From: Bacteriovoracaceae bacterium
Lineage (GTDB): Bacteria > Bdellovibrionota > UBA1018
DNA: 7,836 nucleotides
Reading direction: 5' to 3'
Assembly (NCBI GenBank): GCA_947446835.1
Contig: CANFHS010000111.1
Location: 1 to 7,836, forward strand
The position numbers were made by a program, and so were the translations under genes. This document shows, one piece after another, positions 1-6,505 of this stretch; the stretch's first letter is position 1, and each line of letters begins with the position of its first letter. The notes under the pieces are model-generated. The model had not been told where the DNA came from. It saw nothing but the letters and a program-made list of their open reading frames with translations, and searched no databases.

Positions 1-419
1 AGTTGTTCAATACCGGATCGCGAGATCTGCCGCCTTCGGAGCGCTTCTATCTGGGTGGCCCGAACAACCTGAAAGGTTACCAGCTCTTTTCCGTGGGCCC
101 GAAGGTCGCGCGGACCACCACCGCGGGGGTCACTTATTACGAGCCTCTCGGGGGCGCGGTCCAGGTCTTTGGCCTGTTCGAGCTGGAGTACCCGCTGGTG
201 CGCGAGGCGGGCCTGAAGTTCGTGACCTTCTTCGACGCCGGCAACACCTTCTCGTCCTTCCCGGACCTTTCCAACTTGACCATCCGGAGCGACGCGGGCG
301 TCGGGGTCCGCTGGTTCTCGCCGATCGGGCCGCTCCGCTTCGAGTGGGGCTTCCCGTTCGCGCCCCGTCCGGGCGAAGACACCACTGTCTTCAACTTCTT
401 CATCGGCCCGCCGTTCTGA
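1..419 (+). CDS. bamA: Outer membrane assembly factor BamA, C-terminal barrel end (5' partial)
   Basis: This is the last 138 codons of an Omp85-family protein; the reading frame is open to the left edge, with the first full codon at base 3, so the true start lies outside. BamA is the outer-membrane barrel that folds and inserts other barrel proteins. Visible here are the segment ERFYLGGPNN followed by LKGYQ, which is the position of the family's VRGF/Y loop-6 motif, then ELEYPLV, the FFDAGN strand, RWFSPIGPLRFEWGFPF, and a C-terminal beta-signal ending in phenylalanine (FNFFIGPPF). The order and spacing match the end of the bacterial surface antigen domain. The usual Arg of the VRGF/Y motif is Lys here (bases 72-74). 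Its position just before skp and lpxD is the classic bamA location and argues against TamA or another Omp85 paralogue. The POTRA domains are not in the window. Confidence 0.93.
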   Translation, partial: LFNTGSRDLPPSERFYLGGPNNLKGYQLFSVGPKVARTTTAGVTYYEPLGGAVQVFGLFELEYPLVREAGLKFVTFFDAGNTFSSFPDLSNLTIRSDAGVGVRWFSPIGPLRFEWGFPFAPRPGEDTTVFNFFIGPPF

Positions 420-462
420 TCAGGGCATTGTTTTTGGCCTTGGGATGTGGTTCCTTGGCCGA

Positions 463-978
463 ATGAAAAAACAGATGATCCTGGCGATGGTGGTGGGACT
501 GGTTTCGGCTTCGGCTTACGCCGATGATACCAAGGTCGGCATTGTGGACATGCAGCGTGCGATGCAGAGCACGGACGCCGGGAAGAAGGCCCGCGCTGAG
601 CTGGAGAAAGAGTTCAACACCAAGAAGAAGGAACTCCAGGCTGAAGAGGCCTCCATCAAGAAGATGGGCGAAGAGTTCAAGAAGCAGCAGCTGGTGCTGA
701 ACGACGAAGCCCGCGCCAAGAAACAGACCGAGATCCAGGAACGCATCATGAAGTTCCAGGAGAAGACCGCCCGCTCGCAGGGCGAGATCCAGGCCAAGGA
801 GCGCGAGCTCACCGAGCCGCTCCTCAAGAACATCCGCAAGGTCATCAGCGAACTGGCCAAGCAGAAGGGCTACTCGGTCATCCTGGAGAAGTCCGAAGGC
901 TCGGTCCTCTTCTCGCTGGAAAAAGACGACCTGACCGCTGAAGTGGTCTCCACCGTCAACAAGCAGACCAAAGGTTGA
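463..978 (+). CDS. skp: OmpH/Skp-family periplasmic chaperone
   Basis: Skp is a trimeric periplasmic holdase that keeps unfolded outer-membrane proteins soluble on their way to BamA. The 171-residue product begins with a Sec signal peptide (MKKQ, a hydrophobic core, then SASAYA, with predicted cleavage after residue 20). The mature part starts with the typical KVGIVDMQRAM strand. A long Lys/Glu/Gln-rich coiled coil follows (roughly residues 40-125), and then the conserved return segment GYSVILEKSEGSVLF and DLTAEVV. Length and layout match the family (E. coli Skp is 161 residues). I chose ATG 463 over the in-frame ATG 445 because 463 gives a signal peptide with an immediate basic N-region, while 445 would add MWFLGR. 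Neither start has a strong ribosome binding site. The gene follows bamA by 43 bases and its stop overlaps the lpxD start. Confidence 0.92.
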   Translation: MKKQMILAMVVGLVSASAYADDTKVGIVDMQRAMQSTDAGKKARAELEKEFNTKKKELQAEEASIKKMGEEFKKQQLVLNDEARAKKQTEIQERIMKFQEKTARSQGEIQAKERELTEPLLKNIRKVISELAKQKGYSVILEKSEGSVLFSLEKDDLTAEVVSTVNKQTKG

Positions 979-2069
979 TGCGGAGCTTTACGGGTGAAGA
1001 GATCCTGGGGTGGACTGGCGGGCGCGCGGCCAATGCCGAGGCGCTCGCTCAGGACTGGCGGGCCATCCGGGTCAACCGGCCGGCTCCGCTCGGGGTTTGT
1101 GGCCCCGAGGACCTGGGTTTCTTCTTCTCGCGGGAATATGAGCGGGAGCTGCCTTCCGCTCGTCCCGGTATCCTGATCACGGGGGAGCCCTTCGTGAAGC
1201 CTCTGCAGGCTTCCGGGCTGCCCCTGTGGAGCCGGACGCTGGTGGTCGCCTGTCCGGACCCCTACCTGGCGATGGCGGTCTTGTCCGGGAAGTTTGCGCC
1301 GTCCCTCTCGGCGGTCGCGCACCAGGACCGCCCCGCCCGGACCGACATCCATCCGTCCGCGGTAGTGCATCCTTCGGCCAAGGTCGGTGAGCACGTCCGC
1401 ATCGGCCCCCACTGCACCGTGGAGGCGGGGGCTGAAATCGGGGACGGCTCCGTCCTCTATCCCGGCGTCTTCGTGGGGCCCCAGGTCCGGATCGGCCAGG
1501 ACTGCGTGTTCTTCCCGAACGTGGTGCTTTACGAGCAGAGCTGGCTCGGGGACCGCGTGCGCATCCATGCTGGCTCGGTGATCGGTGCCGACGGCTTCGG
1601 TTATGCCCCCCGCCGCGAGGGCCGCCAGGTCAAGGGGCATGAGAAGATCTACCATCTGGGCCGGGTCGTGCTGGGCGATGACGTCGAGATCGGCGCCAAT
1701 ACCCAGGTGGACCGCGGTACTTTCGGGGACACGGTCCTGGAAAAGAACGTGAAGCTCGATAACGGGGTCCAGGTCGGGCACAACTGCCATCTGGCCGAGG
1801 GCGCGGTGGTGTGCGGCGGGACGGCTCTGGCCGGCCGTGCCTCGCTCGGAAAATATGCCTATGTCGGCGGCAATTCCGGCATCACCAACAACGTGCATGT
1901 GGCCGATGGCGGCCAGGTGGGCGCGCTGTCGCTGGTGACCCGGGATGTGCCGCCCGGTGGGACCGCGCTGGGTGCCCCCCAGCGGGAATACAAGGAGCAC
2001 CTGAAGGTGCATGCCTACCTGAACCAGCTCTTTGAAGAGCGGAATGAAAGCAGAAAGAAGAGGGATTGA
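978..2069 (+). CDS. lpxD: UDP-3-O-acylglucosamine N-acyltransferase LpxD
   Basis: LpxD transfers a 3-hydroxyacyl chain from ACP to the 2-amino group of UDP-3-O-acyl-GlcN, the third lipid A step, in the cytoplasm. The 363-residue product has the N-terminal uridine-binding domain (about residues 1-110, with PEDLGFFFSREYE). A left-handed beta-helix of hexapeptide repeats follows from about residue 118 (IHPSAVVHPSAKVGEHVRIG), then a C-terminal helix ending in a basic tail. The LpxD signature GADGFGYA is at residues 203-210. The presumed catalytic base is His268 in VQVGHN, matching E. coli His239 in QIAHN. The start is ATG 978, whose A is the last base of the skp TGA; AAAGG at 970-974 is the ribosome binding site. 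A TTG at 975 is a less likely start. It is slightly longer than E. coli LpxD (341 residues). Confidence 0.96.
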   Translation: MRSFTGEEILGWTGGRAANAEALAQDWRAIRVNRPAPLGVCGPEDLGFFFSREYERELPSARPGILITGEPFVKPLQASGLPLWSRTLVVACPDPYLAMAVLSGKFAPSLSAVAHQDRPARTDIHPSAVVHPSAKVGEHVRIGPHCTVEAGAEIGDGSVLYPGVFVGPQVRIGQDCVFFPNVVLYEQSWLGDRVRIHAGSVIGADGFGYAPRREGRQVKGHEKIYHLGRVVLGDDVEIGANTQVDRGTFGDTVLEKNVKLDNGVQVGHNCHLAEGAVVCGGTALAGRASLGKYAYVGGNSGITNNVHVADGGQVGALSLVTRDVPPGGTALGAPQREYKEHLKVHAYLNQLFEERNESRKKRD

Positions 2070-2072
2070 GCG

Positions 2073-2573
2073 ATGGAATACCGGTTGGGTATTGATCAGG
2101 TCCGTCGCTGGCTGCCCCATCGGGCGCCCTTCCTGATGGTGGATCGCATCCTGTCGATCGAGCCGATCGGGAGCGTCGACGACCGGGACTTCGGCAGCTC
2201 GAAGGTGGGCATCAAGGTGCTCGGCCTGAAGTGCGTCAGTTACAACGAGCCCATCTTCCAGGGGCACTTTCCGCAATTTTCCATCTTCCCAGGAGTGATG
2301 ATTGTCGAGACGATGGCCCAGGTGGCCAGCTTCTCGGTGTACCCTTACTTCATGAAGACCCCGGATCAGGACCCCCCGGCCCTGGAAACCATCCTGATCG
2401 GCGTGGATGACGTGCGGTTCCGCAAGCCTGTGGTGCCGGGCGACACCCTGCACGTCTCGACGACCGTGACCAAGTGCCGCGGCCGGATCTGGGCCTTCGA
2501 TGCGGTGGCCACCGTGGACGGCGAACGCGTTGCGGAAGCCTCGATCCTTGCCAACCTGAATTTGAGGAACTGA
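2073..2573 (+). CDS. fabZ: 3-hydroxyacyl-ACP dehydratase FabZ
   Basis: FabZ dehydrates beta-hydroxyacyl-ACP to trans-2-enoyl-ACP in fatty-acid elongation and competes with LpxA and LpxD for 3-hydroxyacyl-ACP, which explains its place between them. The 166-residue hot-dog fold protein shows LPHRAPFLMVDR near the N-terminus, the catalytic His65 in FQGHFP, and the catalytic Glu79 in VETMAQ. The 14-residue His-Glu spacing equals that of E. coli (His54/Glu68). RFRKPVVPGD follows, as in the family. Compared with E. coli FabZ there are about 14 extra residues at roughly positions 33-46, before the NEPIFQGHF segment. The usual Pro in the loop after GHFP is Ser (HFPQFSIFPG). AGAGGG at 2059-2064 is a good ribosome binding site. 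Only three bases separate the gene from lpxD and from lpxA. Confidence 0.95.
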   Translation: MEYRLGIDQVRRWLPHRAPFLMVDRILSIEPIGSVDDRDFGSSKVGIKVLGLKCVSYNEPIFQGHFPQFSIFPGVMIVETMAQVASFSVYPYFMKTPDQDPPALETILIGVDDVRFRKPVVPGDTLHVSTTVTKCRGRIWAFDAVATVDGERVAEASILANLNLRN

Positions 2574-2576
2574 ATC

Positions 2577-3350
2577 ATGATTCATCCCAGTGCCCTGGTT
2601 CATCCCGAAGCCCAGATCGACCCTTCAGTCGAGATCGGTCCTTTCTGCATCATCGGCCCCCGCGTGAAGATCGGCAAAGGCACGCGGCTCATGAGCCATG
2701 TCGTCGTCGACGGATGGACCGAGATCGGCGAGGACAATGTCATCTTCCCGTTCGCGGTGCTGGGAGCCGTGCCGCAGGACCTGAAGTACAAGGGCGAGGA
2801 CACCCGCCTGGTCATCGGCGACCGCAACCGGATCCGCGAGAGCGTGACCTTGAACCTGGGCACGGTCCAGGGCGGCGGCCTGACCCAGCTCGGCAACGAC
2901 TGCCTGCTGATGGCCTACAGCCATCTGGGCCACGACAGCATCGTCGGCGACCATTGCATCCTGGCGAACTCGGTGGCCGTGGCCGGCCACGTGATCCTCG
3001 AGAATCATGTGACCTTGGGCGGGATGACCGGTGTTTCGCAGTTCGCGCGGGTCGGCTCGCACGCCTACATCGGCGGGCAGTCGGGCGTGGAGCGCGACGT
3101 GCCTCCGTTCAGCATCGCGGTGGGTTCGCGGCCCTGCAACGTCAAGGGCACGAACATCGTGGGACTTCGCCGCCGGGGCTTCAAGGCGGAGACGATCACG
3201 CGGATCAACGAGGCCATCAAGCTCTGGACCCGCCCGGACGTCCAGAAGGAACAATGCCTGCTGGAGATCGAATCGCAGTACGGCGAGCTGGCTGAAGTGC
3301 AGCAGCTTCTGGGCTTCATCCGTTCCAGCGAGACCGGCGTGGTCCGCTGA
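2577..3350 (+). CDS. lpxA: UDP-GlcNAc O-acyltransferase LpxA
   Basis: LpxA starts lipid A synthesis by moving a 3-hydroxyacyl chain from ACP to the 3-OH of UDP-GlcNAc. The 257-residue product (E. coli 262) has hexapeptide left-handed beta-helix repeats from the N-terminus (IHPSALVHPEAQID) to about residue 185, and a helical C-terminal domain with GLRRRGF. The family marker LKYKGEDTRLVIGDRNRIRES is present over residues 71-91 (read in order, with one residue omitted at the end). His116 and His119 in SHLGHDS match E. coli His122 and the catalytic His125, and His138 in VAGHV matches His144. Gly167 matches the Gly173 acyl-chain ruler that permits long (C14-type) chains. Two positions differ: E. 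coli His160 is Ser154 here, and HRGT (His99-Arg100) is NLGT. TGAGGAA at 2563-2569 is the ribosome binding site. Confidence 0.95.
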   Translation: MIHPSALVHPEAQIDPSVEIGPFCIIGPRVKIGKGTRLMSHVVVDGWTEIGEDNVIFPFAVLGAVPQDLKYKGEDTRLVIGDRNRIRESVTLNLGTVQGGGLTQLGNDCLLMAYSHLGHDSIVGDHCILANSVAVAGHVILENHVTLGGMTGVSQFARVGSHAYIGGQSGVERDVPPFSIAVGSRPCNVKGTNIVGLRRRGFKAETITRINEAIKLWTRPDVQKEQCLLEIESQYGELAEVQQLLGFIRSSETGVVR

Positions 3351-3359
3351 AGCGGCGGG

Positions 3360-3366
3360 AAAGGGG
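3360..3366 (+). promoter_or_regulatory. Ribosome binding site for lpxB
   Basis: AAAGGGG lies five bases upstream of the GTG at 3372 in the 21-base lpxA-lpxB gap. It supports this GTG as the lpxB start. No other start codon near this place gives the full conserved N-terminal strand. Confidence 0.7.
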
Positions 3367-3371
3367 CTGCG

Positions 3372-4607
3372 GTGAAGTTGCTGATTTCGGCAGCCGAAGC
3401 CTCTTCTGACGTTCACGCGGCGGAGCTGGTCCGGGCCCTGCGGCAGAAGCTTCCGGAAGGCGAGACCCTGGAAATTTTCGGCATCGGCGGCCCCAAGCTG
3501 CGCGCGGCCGGACTCCAGGTGCTGGTGGACGCGCGCGAGCTCCTGGCCATGGGCGCGACCGAGGTGCTGGGGCGCGTTCCTCGCATCCTGGCGGCCCTTC
3601 GGCAGGTTGCGGGGGCTGCCGAGCGGGAGGCGCCGGACCTGGCTGTGGTGCTGGATTATCCCGAGTTCCATTTCAAGCTGGCTGCGCGCCTCAGGAAGCT
3701 CGGGGTGCCGGTCGTTTATTACATCCCGCCGAAGCTGTGGGTGTGGCGCAAGAAGCGCATCCGGAAGCTGCGCGAGCTTTTTGTCCGTGTGCTCTGCATC
3801 CTTCCCTTCGAGGAGCGCTTTTACCGCGAGGAGGGCATGCCGGTCCGGTACGTGGGCAATCCGTTGCTGGATGAGCTGCCGCTGGGCATGTCCCGCGAGG
3901 AAGCTCGCGCCAGGCTTTCCATCACGACCGATGAACGGGTGCTGGCCCTGATGCCAGGCAGTCGCCCGGCCGAGATCGATCGCCATCTGGAGCTGCTTCT
4001 GGAGTCGGCCCAGCGGGCTGCCTTGGGCCTGCGACAGAAGGGTTGGCTGGGTGCCGGGCAAAAGCTCCTGGCGCTGGTGCCCTTGCCTGAGACGGCGGAC
4101 CTGCAGCGGGTCCTGGGCCGGGTGGAGGCGTGGAGGCCCGCAGGCACTGCGCTGGAGGTCCGGGTGTCGCAAGGCGACGCGGGACACGTGTTGCTGGCCG
4201 CGGATGCCGGCCTCATCAAGTCGGGGACCTCGACGCTGGAGGCCGGTCTGCTGGGCCTCCCTCACGGGGTCATGTACCGGCCGTCGGCCGTCACCGGGTT
4301 CATCTTCAAGCATCTGGTGCGTTACCGGGACCCGGTGGGTCTGGTGAACCTGATGGTCCGCGACGAGCGGGGTCGCCCGGTGCGGATCACCGAGGAGCTG
4401 CTCTGCGAGCAGGCGGAGCCCGCGAGGCTGGGCGAGCTGGCCATGCGGCTGCTTGCGGACCCGGCCGAGCGTGCGCGCCTGGCGCGCGATTTTGAGCGGC
4501 TCAGGCAGGTGGTGATGGGTGGCCCGGGCAACGAGCGGCCCAGCGCGCGGGCGGCAGCCGAGATCCTGGACGTGTGGCGCGCGCGTGCGGGCCGGAGTTC
4601 TCCATGA
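3372..4607 (+). CDS. lpxB: Lipid-A-disaccharide synthase LpxB (divergent signatures)
   Basis: LpxB (glycosyltransferase family 19) joins UDP-2,3-diacyl-GlcN to lipid X to form the beta-1,6 disaccharide at the inner membrane. The 411-residue product (E. coli 382) starts at a GTG. Landmarks in order are KLLISAAEASSD, GIGGPKLRAAGL, ELLAMGATEVLGR, LDYPEFHFKL (Asp95), YYIPPKLWVWRKKR (116-129), LPFEERFY, VGNPLLDELP, the nucleotide-binding LMPGSRPAEI (Arg198), and SGTSTLEAGL (284-293). These match the family in order and spacing. Several textbook signatures are changed: GEASGD is AEASSD, SPSVWAWR is PPKLWVWR, VGHP is VGNP, and PDFN is PEFH. The family assignment is firm and the operon context agrees. 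Basic and hydrophobic stretches around 120-150 fit peripheral membrane association. The stop codon overlaps the lpxK start (ATGA). Confidence 0.92.
   Translation: MKLLISAAEASSDVHAAELVRALRQKLPEGETLEIFGIGGPKLRAAGLQVLVDARELLAMGATEVLGRVPRILAALRQVAGAAEREAPDLAVVLDYPEFHFKLAARLRKLGVPVVYYIPPKLWVWRKKRIRKLRELFVRVLCILPFEERFYREEGMPVRYVGNPLLDELPLGMSREEARARLSITTDERVLALMPGSRPAEIDRHLELLLESAQRAALGLRQKGWLGAGQKLLALVPLPETADLQRVLGRVEAWRPAGTALEVRVSQGDAGHVLLAADAGLIKSGTSTLEAGLLGLPHGVMYRPSAVTGFIFKHLVRYRDPVGLVNLMVRDERGRPVRITEELLCEQAEPARLGELAMRLLADPAERARLARDFERLRQVVMGGPGNERPSARAAAEILDVWRARAGRSSP
4594..4597 (+). promoter_or_regulatory. Ribosome binding site deciding the lpxK start
   Basis: GGAG inside the end of lpxB sits six bases before ATG 4604, which forms an ATGA overlap with the lpxB stop. 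This favours 4604 (or the adjacent ATG 4607) over the in-frame GTG at 4574. Confidence 0.6.
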
Positions 4608-5560
4608 TGGCGACGCGGGCAGCATCGACGCTCTGGTCCCTGGGCACGGCAGGAATGCGCGCGCTTCAGCGCGCGGGCTGGCTGCGCGCGACGTCCCTGG
4701 AGGCGGGCCGCACCCTTTCGGTGGGCAATCTGCAGGCGGGCGGCGCGGGCAAGACGCCCCTGGTGGCGCGCCTGGCGCGCGAAGGCCTGGAGCGCGGTCT
4801 GTCGGTCTGCATCCTGAGCCGGGGTTATGGCAGCCAGTGGGAACGTTCGGGCGGAGTGGTATCTCCCGAAGAGCCGGTTCCGCATCCCGATGTCTGCGGC
4901 GACGAGCCTGCCCTGCTGCGGGAGCGGGCTCCGGGCGCCTGGCTGGCTGTGGGCCGCGACCGGATTTCCGGTTACCGGAGCGCGCTGGAGCGGAAGGGCG
5001 GTCCCTTTGATCTGGTCATCCTCGACGATGGATTCCAGCATTGGCGCATCCGCAAGGACCTGGAGATCGTGGCGTTGACCTCGCACACGCCGTCCACGCG
5101 GCTGCATCGCGATTTTTCGGGCCAGCTCAGGCTGGCCGATCTGGCGGTCTGGACCAAGGGCGCCGATCGCCCGGATTCCCACGGCGTGCCGCTGGTGCAG
5201 GTGCGCAATCGGCTGGTCCCCTTGCGGGAAGGGAAAGACCCCGGAAATCGCCGCGTGTGGCTGGTGAGTGGCCTGGCCGATCCGGGCGCCTTCGAGCGGG
5301 ACGTGGGCTCGCTGGGCTTCGACGTGGTTCATCATTCGGTGTTTCCGGATCACTTCCGCTTCGGGCGGGAGGAGGCCTTGGAAATCCAGCGGCAAGCGCA
5401 CGAAGCCCGGGCCGGGGTGGCGATGTCGGGCAAGGATTGGGTCAAGTGGCGTACCTTGCCGATCGAGGGCAGGGACGAGGTCCGGGTGTTCGAGCCCGAG
5501 CTGGAGTGGGTCGAAGGGGAGTCACAGTGGAGGGCCAAGGTATGGGGCGAATCCTGCTGA
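4604..5560 (+). CDS. lpxK: Tetraacyldisaccharide 4'-kinase LpxK
   Basis: LpxK phosphorylates the 4' position of the lipid A disaccharide using ATP, giving lipid IVA, at the inner face of the inner membrane. The 318-residue product (E. coli 328) opens with an amphipathic or hydrophobic segment (about residues 8-28) that fits the monotopic membrane anchor. The P-loop SVGNLQAGGAGKTPLVARL follows, with Walker A GGAGKT at residues 46-51. Next come LSRGYGS, the family signature ILDDGFQHWRIRKDLEI (Asp141-Asp142 to His146), VSGLADPGAFERD, FPDHFRFG (Asp249, His250), and SGKDWVKW, which corresponds to the family's TEKDAVK. The start at ATG 4604 overlaps the lpxB stop by four bases; a second ATG follows at 4607. 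Its last 19 bases overlap the next gene. The placement directly after lpxB, the preceding pathway step, fits. Confidence 0.94.
   Translation: MMATRAASTLWSLGTAGMRALQRAGWLRATSLEAGRTLSVGNLQAGGAGKTPLVARLAREGLERGLSVCILSRGYGSQWERSGGVVSPEEPVPHPDVCGDEPALLRERAPGAWLAVGRDRISGYRSALERKGGPFDLVILDDGFQHWRIRKDLEIVALTSHTPSTRLHRDFSGQLRLADLAVWTKGADRPDSHGVPLVQVRNRLVPLREGKDPGNRRVWLVSGLADPGAFERDVGSLGFDVVHHSVFPDHFRFGREEALEIQRQAHEARAGVAMSGKDWVKWRTLPIEGRDEVRVFEPELEWVEGESQWRAKVWGESC
5529..5534 (+). promoter_or_regulatory. Ribosome binding site for the late acyltransferase
   Basis: GGAGGG within the end of lpxK lies seven bases before ATG 5542. It is one of the strongest Shine-Dalgarno matches in the window and fixes this start, even though the reading frame stays open far upstream inside lpxK. 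Confidence 0.7.
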
Positions 5561-6459
5561 TCCTGATCCAACTCAAGGCAGGCTTCCTTTCCCTTCTGCC
5601 GCCGAGGGTATTGGCAATCCAGGGCAGTGCCCTGGGTGGCTTGCTTCGTGGAATCGGGTTTCGGCGCAAGGTGGTCGAAGGGAACCTGGAGATCGCTTTT
5701 CCGGGAGACGCCCTGGCGGGGCAAAGGCGACAGCTGTCGGGAGACGCCTACCGTCATCTGGGGCGGTTGTTCCTGGAAATCTTCCTACTCTTCGGGTTTT
5801 TCCGCAGGTATGTCCGGCGGCACGTCGAATTGACCGGCCTGGCCAACTGGAGCGCCGCGCGCGACGCGGGCCGGGGGGTTCTTTTCCTGTCGAGTCACGT
5901 CGGCAACTGGGAGCTGATGGCCGCAGCCGGAGCGCGCGATGGCATCGACCTCATGCTCGTGACCAAGCACCTCAAGCCGGAGTGGCTGCATCGCGCGGTG
6001 GAGCAGGGGCGCGCCCGGGCGGGAGTCCGGGGAACCTACGAGCCCAGGACCTTGCGCGAGGTGCTGCGGCACCTGAAGTCGGGTGGCACGGTCGGGATGG
6101 TGCTGGACCAGTACGCGGGTCCGCCGGTCGGGGTGCGCGTTCCTTTCATGGGAGTTTGCGTCGGTACGAACCTCGCTTTGGCCACGATCGCCAAGAGGAC
6201 TGGCGCGCCTGTGGTTCCGGTGGTCAATCATCGATTGCCGGATGGGCGCGTGAGGGTCGAAATCCTTCCCGCGGTGCCCTGGTGCGATGACACGGATCCG
6301 CACCGTGAGTTGGCCCTCAATACCGCCAACTACGCGAAGGTCCTGGAAGGCCATGTCCGGTCGCACCCGGGGCAGTGGCTTTGGACGCACAAGCGTTTCA
6401 AGGGCGACCTGTCACCGCTGCGTCCCGGCGAGTGGGAAAGCGGTCGTCCGCGCGCCTGA
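5542..6459 (+). CDS. lpxL: LpxL/HtrB-like lipid A late acyltransferase
   Basis: This family adds secondary acyl chains to the hydroxyl groups of the primary chains of Kdo-lipid A at the inner membrane. The 305-residue product has an N-terminal hydrophobic segment (GRILLILIQLKAGFLSLLP, then a second at about residues 28-42). The catalytic HX4E motif is in LSSHVGNWEL (His119, Glu124). Then come GTVGMVLDQYAG, VPFMGVCVGTNLALATIA, RTGAPVVPVV and the C-terminal QWLWTHKRFK, all in family order. Length matches LpxL/LpxM (about 300-310). The sequence does not tell which chain or position it acylates, so LpxL is only the nearest generic name. The start overlaps lpxK by 19 bases, so translation is probably coupled. 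It is the only late acyltransferase in the window; a second one may lie elsewhere. Confidence 0.9.
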   Translation: MGRILLILIQLKAGFLSLLPPRVLAIQGSALGGLLRGIGFRRKVVEGNLEIAFPGDALAGQRRQLSGDAYRHLGRLFLEIFLLFGFFRRYVRRHVELTGLANWSAARDAGRGVLFLSSHVGNWELMAAAGARDGIDLMLVTKHLKPEWLHRAVEQGRARAGVRGTYEPRTLREVLRHLKSGGTVGMVLDQYAGPPVGVRVPFMGVCVGTNLALATIAKRTGAPVVPVVNHRLPDGRVRVEILPAVPWCDDTDPHRELALNTANYAKVLEGHVRSHPGQWLWTHKRFKGDLSPLRPGEWESGRPRA

Positions 6460-6470
6460 GGGGGGTCGCC

Positions 6471-6499
6471 TCGACTTTCCCGGGTCAATTGCCTAGAGT
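6471..6499 (+). promoter_or_regulatory. Possible sigma-70-type promoter before the DUF3108 gene
   Basis: In the 46-base gap after the acyltransferase, TCGACT (6471-6476) and TAGAGT (6494-6499) each match four of six bases of the -35 and -10 consensus and are exactly 17 bases apart. Transcription would begin at or next to ATG 6506, giving a leaderless or nearly leaderless message. That fits the lack of a clear Shine-Dalgarno site before this gene. It is a pattern match only. Confidence 0.4.
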
Positions 6500-6505
6500 C
6501 CCTTC

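Noticed and set aside
434..460. TTGGCC repeated 21 bases apart between bamA and skp, as a possible operator or terminator
   Set aside because: Six-base direct copies are too short to mean much here. No inverted repeat with a T-tract and no convincing promoter hexamers are present.
445..462. Upstream in-frame ATG 445 as the skp start
   Set aside because: It would add MWFLGR before a complete signal peptide that begins naturally at MKKQ (ATG 463). No better ribosome binding site supports it.
870..2603. Long minus-strand open frame (577 codons) opposite lpxD and fabZ
   Set aside because: It is rich in His, Arg, Pro and Gly, with no recognisable domain, and mirrors strongly conserved + strand genes. 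Open antisense frames are expected in DNA with high GC at third codon positions.
4574..4603. In-frame GTG 4574 as the lpxK start
   Set aside because: The ATGA overlap at 4604 with GGAG six bases upstream is the more typical coupled start, and the ten added residues resemble no LpxK N-terminus.
2625..4625. Long minus-strand open frame (666 codons) opposite lpxA and lpxB
   Set aside because: It has the same shadow composition and no domain or start signal, and the + strand carries complete, well-matched LpxA and LpxB.
5041..5541. Upstream extension of the acyltransferase frame through lpxK
   Set aside because: The translated extension is Gly/Arg/Ala-rich shadow of lpxK. The family N-terminus begins at ATG 5542 with a strong GGAGGG site.
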